A stretch of DNA of 64,000 bases from Sulfitobacter sp. SK012 (GTDB taxonomy: Bacteria > Pseudomonadota > Alphaproteobacteria > Rhodobacterales > Rhodobacteraceae), in the NCBI RefSeq assembly GCF_003352085.1, contig NZ_CP025804.1:3906001-3970000 (forward strand), in the 5' to 3' direction. This document shows positions 60,193-64,000 of the stretch, in pieces. The translations under genes were made by a program, and so were the position numbers. Numbering within the stretch: the stretch's first letter is position 1; every line of letters begins with the position of its first letter. The notes beneath the pieces are model-generated. The model worked only from the letters and a program-made list of their open reading frames with translations, made no database searches and was not told where the DNA came from.

Positions 60193-60716
60193 ATGCGGCA
60201 CTACTCAACTGAGGATTAATTTGGCATCACGCCGGGCGGCGGGGAAAAAAGTGGCGTCTGGACCACGGCCCACAAACGGAACGTCTAGCCCAATATACGC
60301 CCTGCATCCCAGACGGAAGCCGCTGTCGCGTCTACTTGGTTATGTATCAATACCTAAGTTAGGATTGGTGTTTGGGCTGCTTGACCATCACCCAAAACCT
60401 TACCGCATCTACTCGCCTGAGGTTTGAGCAATCATCCCTATGCCCATTAAGACAATCAGGCAAAACACTCGCTCAAAACGGAACGTGACACGCTTTTGTC
60501 GGACCATTTTCACCGTCATTTAACATCTGCATTCCACAAAGCCTGAAACCCAAAAACAGAATGCATCATTGACCCTCCGGCACCAAACTGGGAAGAGTTT
60601 GCCCGCGACGCAACAAACCCAAGGACGCGGATAAAAATCGCACCTATTGCGCGCCATTGCCGGCTTTCTGAGTGCGGTTACAACCCGGTACTTTGCCTTT
60701 TCTTGAAAGAACTTCC
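60193..60716. other. Spacer without supported genes
   Basis: About 520 bases. No gene, tRNA or strong terminator recognised. The last part should hold the psd-pssA promoter. Confidence 0.45.
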
Positions 60717-61409
60717 ATGAACATGCTCAAAATCGTTGCCGTCCCGATGCACAAAGAAGGCCGGAAGTTCGTTGCGATCTTTGCAGTGATTGCTTTGTGT
60801 CTCGCGTTGGTCTGGGAGCCGCTCTTTTGGCTTGGTGCAGGCGTAACAGTCTGGTGTTATTACTTCTTTCGTGACCCCGTTCGGATTGTACCCCAACAGG
60901 AAGGCCTCGTTGTATCACCTGCAGATGGCATTGTGTCCTTGGTCGAAGATGTTGTGCCACCCAAAGATCTAGGATTGGGCGACGACCCCGTAAAGCGGGT
61001 TTCCGTCTTCATGAACGTCTTTAATTGCCACGTGAACCGCGCTCCGATCGCGGGCAATGTGACACATATTGTTTACAGCCACGGCAAATTCCTCAACGCG
61101 TCTTTGGACAAGGCGAGCGAACATAATGAGCGCAATAGCCTAACAATCGAATCTCCAGATGGCGTTCGGATTGGCGTTGTGCAGATTGCAGGGCTCGTGG
61201 CGCGGCGGATCGTCTGTTTTGTCAGTGAAGGCGACGCTATTGAGGTTGGACATCGGTTTGGCCTGATCCGTTTTGGCAGCCGTCTAGATATCTACCTGCC
61301 CAAAGGCGTGGCCCCGCTTGTGTCAGTTGGGCAAACCGCCGTCGCAGGCGAGACGATTTTGGCCGACCTTGCCAACCCAAACACACAGCGCGGCGGCATT
61401 GCTGAATGA
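60717..61409 (+). CDS. psd: Phosphatidylserine decarboxylase proenzyme
   Basis: A 230-residue protein from the ATG at 60717, preceded by GAAAGAAC; an in-frame start 45 bases earlier is less likely. Two N-terminal hydrophobic stretches (residues about 17-50) lie before the catalytic part [15 protein letters not shown] (about residues 65-79) and [20 protein letters not shown]. The self-cleavage Gly-Ser lies at residues 187-188 in [12 protein letters not shown]. It is the short psd-A/B-type enzyme. It makes phosphatidylethanolamine from the product of the next gene, with which it overlaps by four bases. Confidence 0.93.
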   Translation: MNMLKIVAVPMHKEGRKFVAIFAVIALCLALVWEPLFWLGAGVTVWCYYFFRDPVRIVPQQEGLVVSPADGIVSLVEDVVPPKDLGLGDDPVKRVSVFMNVFNCHVNRAPIAGNVTHIVYSHGKFLNASLDKASEHNERNSLTIESPDGVRIGVVQIAGLVARRIVCFVSEGDAIEVGHRFGLIRFGSRLDIYLPKGVAPLVSVGQTAVAGETILADLANPNTQRGGIAE

Positions 61410-62158
61410 ATACGCCTTCCCGCATCAAGCTGCGCCACATCGTCCCAAGCATGGTCACCGTTTTTGCGATCTGCGCGGGTATGACGTCGGTTAGAATGAG
61501 CCTTGAGGGGCATATTGAAACCGCGCTTTACTTTATCTTGCTTGCGGTATTCTTGGATGCAGCAGACGGAAAATTGGCACGCTTTTTGGATACTGCCAGC
61601 CCGTTCGGCGCTGAACTTGATACGCTGGCGGATTTTTTCAACTTTGGAATTGCGCCCGGTATCTTGATCTACAACACGCTCTATCTTGGAACCGAGCATG
61701 CGAATTTAGGCTGGCTTGCAGCGCTTGTGCTGGCAGTCTGCTGCGCGTTGCGCCTTGCCCGGTTCAACCTGTCGGTAAAAAGCTCTGAGGTCTCGCTCAG
61801 GAAGGACGACTTCTTTGTTGGCGTTCCCGCACCTGCGCTTGCCTGTTTGGCGCTGATGCCGGTCTTTATGCATCTCTACGGCTGGCAGGAAACGAATCTT
61901 CCGTTTTTCCGCGCGATCTACGTGATTTGTGTCGGCTTTCTCGCCATCAGCACGGTGCCTACCTTTTCCATCAAACACATGTCGATCAAACGCTCGACAT
62001 TGCCGCTGGTCATCGTCGCTTCGGTTGTTCTGGTTGTATCCTTGATGGTTTATCCATGGCCCACCCTGATCGCAGGAAACACGCTTTATTTTTTGTCACT
62101 GCCGCTCTCCTATCTTGCCCAACGAAAGCAAACCAAGGCCCTTGGCGACAAAGAATAA
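61406..62158 (+). CDS. pssA: CDP-diacylglycerol-serine O-phosphatidyltransferase
   Basis: A 250-residue membrane enzyme with about eight helices. The CDP-alcohol phosphotransferase signature [20 protein letters not shown] then [11 protein letters not shown] (about residues 51-82) carries all expected acidic residues (D-G-x2-A-R-x8-G-x3-D-x3-D). It converts CDP-diacylglycerol and serine to phosphatidylserine, which Psd decarboxylates. Its ATG overlaps the psd stop. Confidence 0.95.
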   Translation: MNTPSRIKLRHIVPSMVTVFAICAGMTSVRMSLEGHIETALYFILLAVFLDAADGKLARFLDTASPFGAELDTLADFFNFGIAPGILIYNTLYLGTEHANLGWLAALVLAVCCALRLARFNLSVKSSEVSLRKDDFFVGVPAPALACLALMPVFMHLYGWQETNLPFFRAIYVICVGFLAISTVPTFSIKHMSIKRSTLPLVIVASVVLVVSLMVYPWPTLIAGNTLYFLSLPLSYLAQRKQTKALGDKE

Positions 62159-62317
62159 CGCTCCACGAAGTTTGGAAAAGCTAGCCGTGTCCAGCCAAAT
62201 CCTTGTGTCTGGGCGATGCCTAGCCCGCGGAAACGATCAAACCCGCTTTCAAAGTGGCAGGTGATCAAAGCAATAAACTGTGGCACTCTTAGCGATCTGT
62301 AACAGAGGGAATTGGGC

Positions 62318-63184
62318 ATGGAAAAAGTTGGTATCATCGGCGTCGGCCTCATGGGTCACGGCATTGCCATGAACATCGCTAAATCCGGACGCGAGGTTTC
62401 GTTTCTGGACCATCCCGGCAACCAGCCGACTGATGATCTGACGACACTTGGTGCACGCGCGATAGGCACAGGTGCCGATATTGCAAAACTCTGCGACGTT
62501 ATTATCATCTGCGTCACAGGCACGCCGCAGGTCGAAGATGTGTTAAACTGCGAGGGCGGTGTGCTGGCCGGAATTTCGCCTGGGACGGTGGTTATCGATT
62601 GCTCAACCGCCATTCCCAACTCAACTCTTGAGATCGCAAAACAGATCGAGGCCGCTGGCGGGCATTTTCTGGACGCCCCCATGACCCGTACGCCTAAAGA
62701 AGCCGCTGAGGGGCGGTTGAACCTGATTGTGGGCGGCGACAAGGCGTTGTTTGATGCGCAACTGCCCCTGTTTGAGACCTACGCGGAAAACGTCACCTAT
62801 GTGGGCGGGGTTGGCGCGGGTCACACCATGAAGTTGATCCACAATTACGTTTCACTTGGGTTTTCCGCCGTCCTGTCGGAAGCAGCGGCCACAGCAGACA
62901 AAGCCGGCATTGATCCTTTGGCGCTTTTGGACGTCTTGCAAAACGGTGGCGGGCGCAGCGTGGTGCTGGACCGTTTCACGCCTTTTCTGACTGATGGTGA
63001 TCCGTCTGGTTTGGCGTTTTCACTGTCCAATGCAGCCAAAGATATTAGCTATTATCAGGCGATGTCCGATTATCTGGAGATGGCCGGAAACGTCTCATTT
63101 GCAGTGGCGGGCGTTTATGCGGACACAGAGGCAAAGGGCGAAGGCAACCGCTATGTGCCGGAACTGATCTCTCTTTTGAAGTAG
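62318..63184 (+). CDS. NAD(P)-dependent beta-hydroxyacid dehydrogenase
   Basis: A 288-residue protein of the 3-hydroxyisobutyrate/tartronate-semialdehyde reductase family. The start ATG at 62318 follows GAGGGAATT. The dinucleotide loop is VGIIGVGLMGHGIAMNIAKS (residues 4-23), the substrate-binding signature is FLDAPMTRTPKEAAEGRLNL (about residues 116-135), and the catalytic Lys lies in GAGHTMKLIHNYVSLG (about residue 173). The precise substrate is unknown. It stands alone downstream of pssA. Confidence 0.9.
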   Translation: MEKVGIIGVGLMGHGIAMNIAKSGREVSFLDHPGNQPTDDLTTLGARAIGTGADIAKLCDVIIICVTGTPQVEDVLNCEGGVLAGISPGTVVIDCSTAIPNSTLEIAKQIEAAGGHFLDAPMTRTPKEAAEGRLNLIVGGDKALFDAQLPLFETYAENVTYVGGVGAGHTMKLIHNYVSLGFSAVLSEAAATADKAGIDPLALLDVLQNGGGRSVVLDRFTPFLTDGDPSGLAFSLSNAAKDISYYQAMSDYLEMAGNVSFAVAGVYADTEAKGEGNRYVPELISLLK

Positions 63185-63315
63185 GTTCTTGCCGCACCGA
63201 AACCCACCGAAGGACGATGATTTCACTGTTTACGTCCTACCAAAGCATCCATATTCAGCTCAGCGAGCTTCGGTTTGGGTCCCTAAAATACAGATAGAAA
63301 GCACTGGATTTTCCA

Positions 63316-64000
63316 ATGAAACACTTCTCTCTGCTTGATCTTTCACCGATTGCCGATGGTCAGACTGCCGCCGATGCACTCGCCAATACTGTCGACCTCG
63401 CGCGTGCGGCGGAGTGCGCCGGCTACCACCGCTATTGGCTGGCTGAGCATCACAACATGCCCGGCATCGCCAGCGCAGCAACGGCAGTGGTAATCGGACA
63501 GGTGGCGGCCGCGACCAAAACCATGCGGATTGGTGCGGGCGGCATTATGCTCCCCAACCACGCGCCGCTTGTTGTGGCTGAACAGTTCGGGACACTCGCA
63601 ACGCTCTTTCCTGATCGGATCGATTTGGGGCTGGGCCGTGCACCCGGAACCGATATGGCAACCGCCCGCGCCTTGCGACGGCACATGGCACCCGATGATA
63701 GTTTTCCGCAAGATGTGCAGGAACTGATCGGCTATTTTTCTGAGGCCCAAGACGGCGCGCCGGTACGTGCGATCCCCGGCGCAGGCACGCAGGTGCCCGT
63801 CTGGATACTCGGCTCCAGCCTTTATGGCGCGCAACTCGCGGCGATGCTGGGCCTACCCTACGCCTTTGCATCACATTTCGCTCCTGCGATGCTGCAAGAG
63901 GCGTTGGATATCTACCGCAAAACCTTCAGGCCGTCGCAATCGCTGAGCCAACCGCATGTTATGATGGCGGCTGGGGTTTGCGCCGCAGACACCGATGAAG
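63316..64000 (+). CDS. Luciferase-like monooxygenase (MsnO8-type), incomplete at the window end
   Basis: From the ATG at 63316 an uninterrupted frame of 228 codons runs off the window. It begins [20 protein letters not shown], with [20 protein letters not shown] (about residues 41-60), [20 protein letters not shown] (about residues 72-91) and the FMN-site region [13 protein letters not shown], all diagnostic of the bacterial luciferase-like group with MsnO8-type proteins. A flavin-dependent monooxygenase of unknown substrate. The remaining about 100 residues lie outside. Confidence 0.9.
   Translation, partial: MKHFSLLDLSPIADGQTAADALANTVDLARAAECAGYHRYWLAEHHNMPGIASAATAVVIGQVAAATKTMRIGAGGIMLPNHAPLVVAEQFGTLATLFPDRIDLGLGRAPGTDMATARALRRHMAPDDSFPQDVQELIGYFSEAQDGAPVRAIPGAGTQVPVWILGSSLYGAQLAAMLGLPYAFASHFAPAMLQEALDIYRKTFRPSQSLSQPHVMMAAGVCAADTDE

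Noticed and set aside
1..64000. tRNA, rRNA or tmRNA genes and integration sites in them
   Set aside because: I scanned the spacers by eye for cloverleaf and TTCRANNC-type signals and found none; a tRNAscan run would be decisive.

Overview
The window looks like a chromosome segment, or a large replicon segment, of a marine alphaproteobacterium of the Rhodobacteraceae (Roseobacter group, Octadecabacter/Loktanella-like). This is inferred from gene content: DUF1127 genes with CCTCCTCCC hairpin RNAs, a phasin-like gene with TGC-rich upstream boxes, VPLPA-CTERM proteins, a TRAP transporter, a spermidine/putrescine-type ABC operon and abundant insertion sequences. No rRNA, tRNA or CRISPR array was seen.

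1-23 kb is accessory and decayed. It holds scattered single genes (methyltransferase, GFA-family enzyme, truncated winged-helix/hydrolase protein, cytochrome c, SH3-META protein, universal stress protein, GNAT, RidA-like protein, NYN nuclease), an intact IS256-family element with a 9-bp target duplication, an IS110-family transposase, an IS21 remnant, a degenerate dispersed hairpin repeat, and pseudogenes of a DsbA/HCCA-isomerase and an SDR epimerase. Inside it, 12.6-16.9 kb carries two clusters of CCTCCTCCC-loop hairpins resembling the cuckoo/CcsR sRNA family (one behind two DUF1127 genes), an MbcA/DUF2384-domain protein and a phasin-like gene. At 18.7-19.8 kb a PepSY-like secreted protein with a 36-bp in-frame Asp/Gly repeat sits next to a membrane LuxR-type regulator.

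22.3-29.4 kb is an ordered catabolic cassette: LysR regulator, amidase, TRAP dctM-dctP-dctQ and a GlcD-type FAD dehydrogenase.

29.7-37.9 kb is a mosaic island bounded by a direct repeat. Both repeat copies carry the same 5' fragment of an unrecognised gene. One copy also has an AT-rich cluster of TACCTA/TAGGTA motifs and is cut by a second, nearly identical IS256 copy without a target duplication. Between the copies lie two VPLPA-CTERM proteins and the remains of an integrase with its small partner ORFs.

38-42.9 kb has a SpoIIAA-like protein, a second universal stress protein, a CPBP protease pseudogene, RsgA, GNAT and a truncated AraC regulator. 42.9-49.5 kb encodes a potD-A-B-C-type ABC operon and a divergent class III aminotransferase. 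49.8-53.2 kb holds a DeoR regulator overlapping an MFS exporter and a secreted HAD phosphatase. 53.5-58.1 kb is a DoeA-like M24 hydrolase, M20 deacetylase and GntR operon, divergent from a second class III aminotransferase; this suggests breakdown of ectoine or a related N-acylated diamine. 58.8-60.2 kb pairs a membrane cNMP-binding protein with a two-TM potassium channel. 60.7-64 kb has the psd-pssA phospholipid operon, a beta-hydroxyacid dehydrogenase and the start of a luciferase-like monooxygenase.
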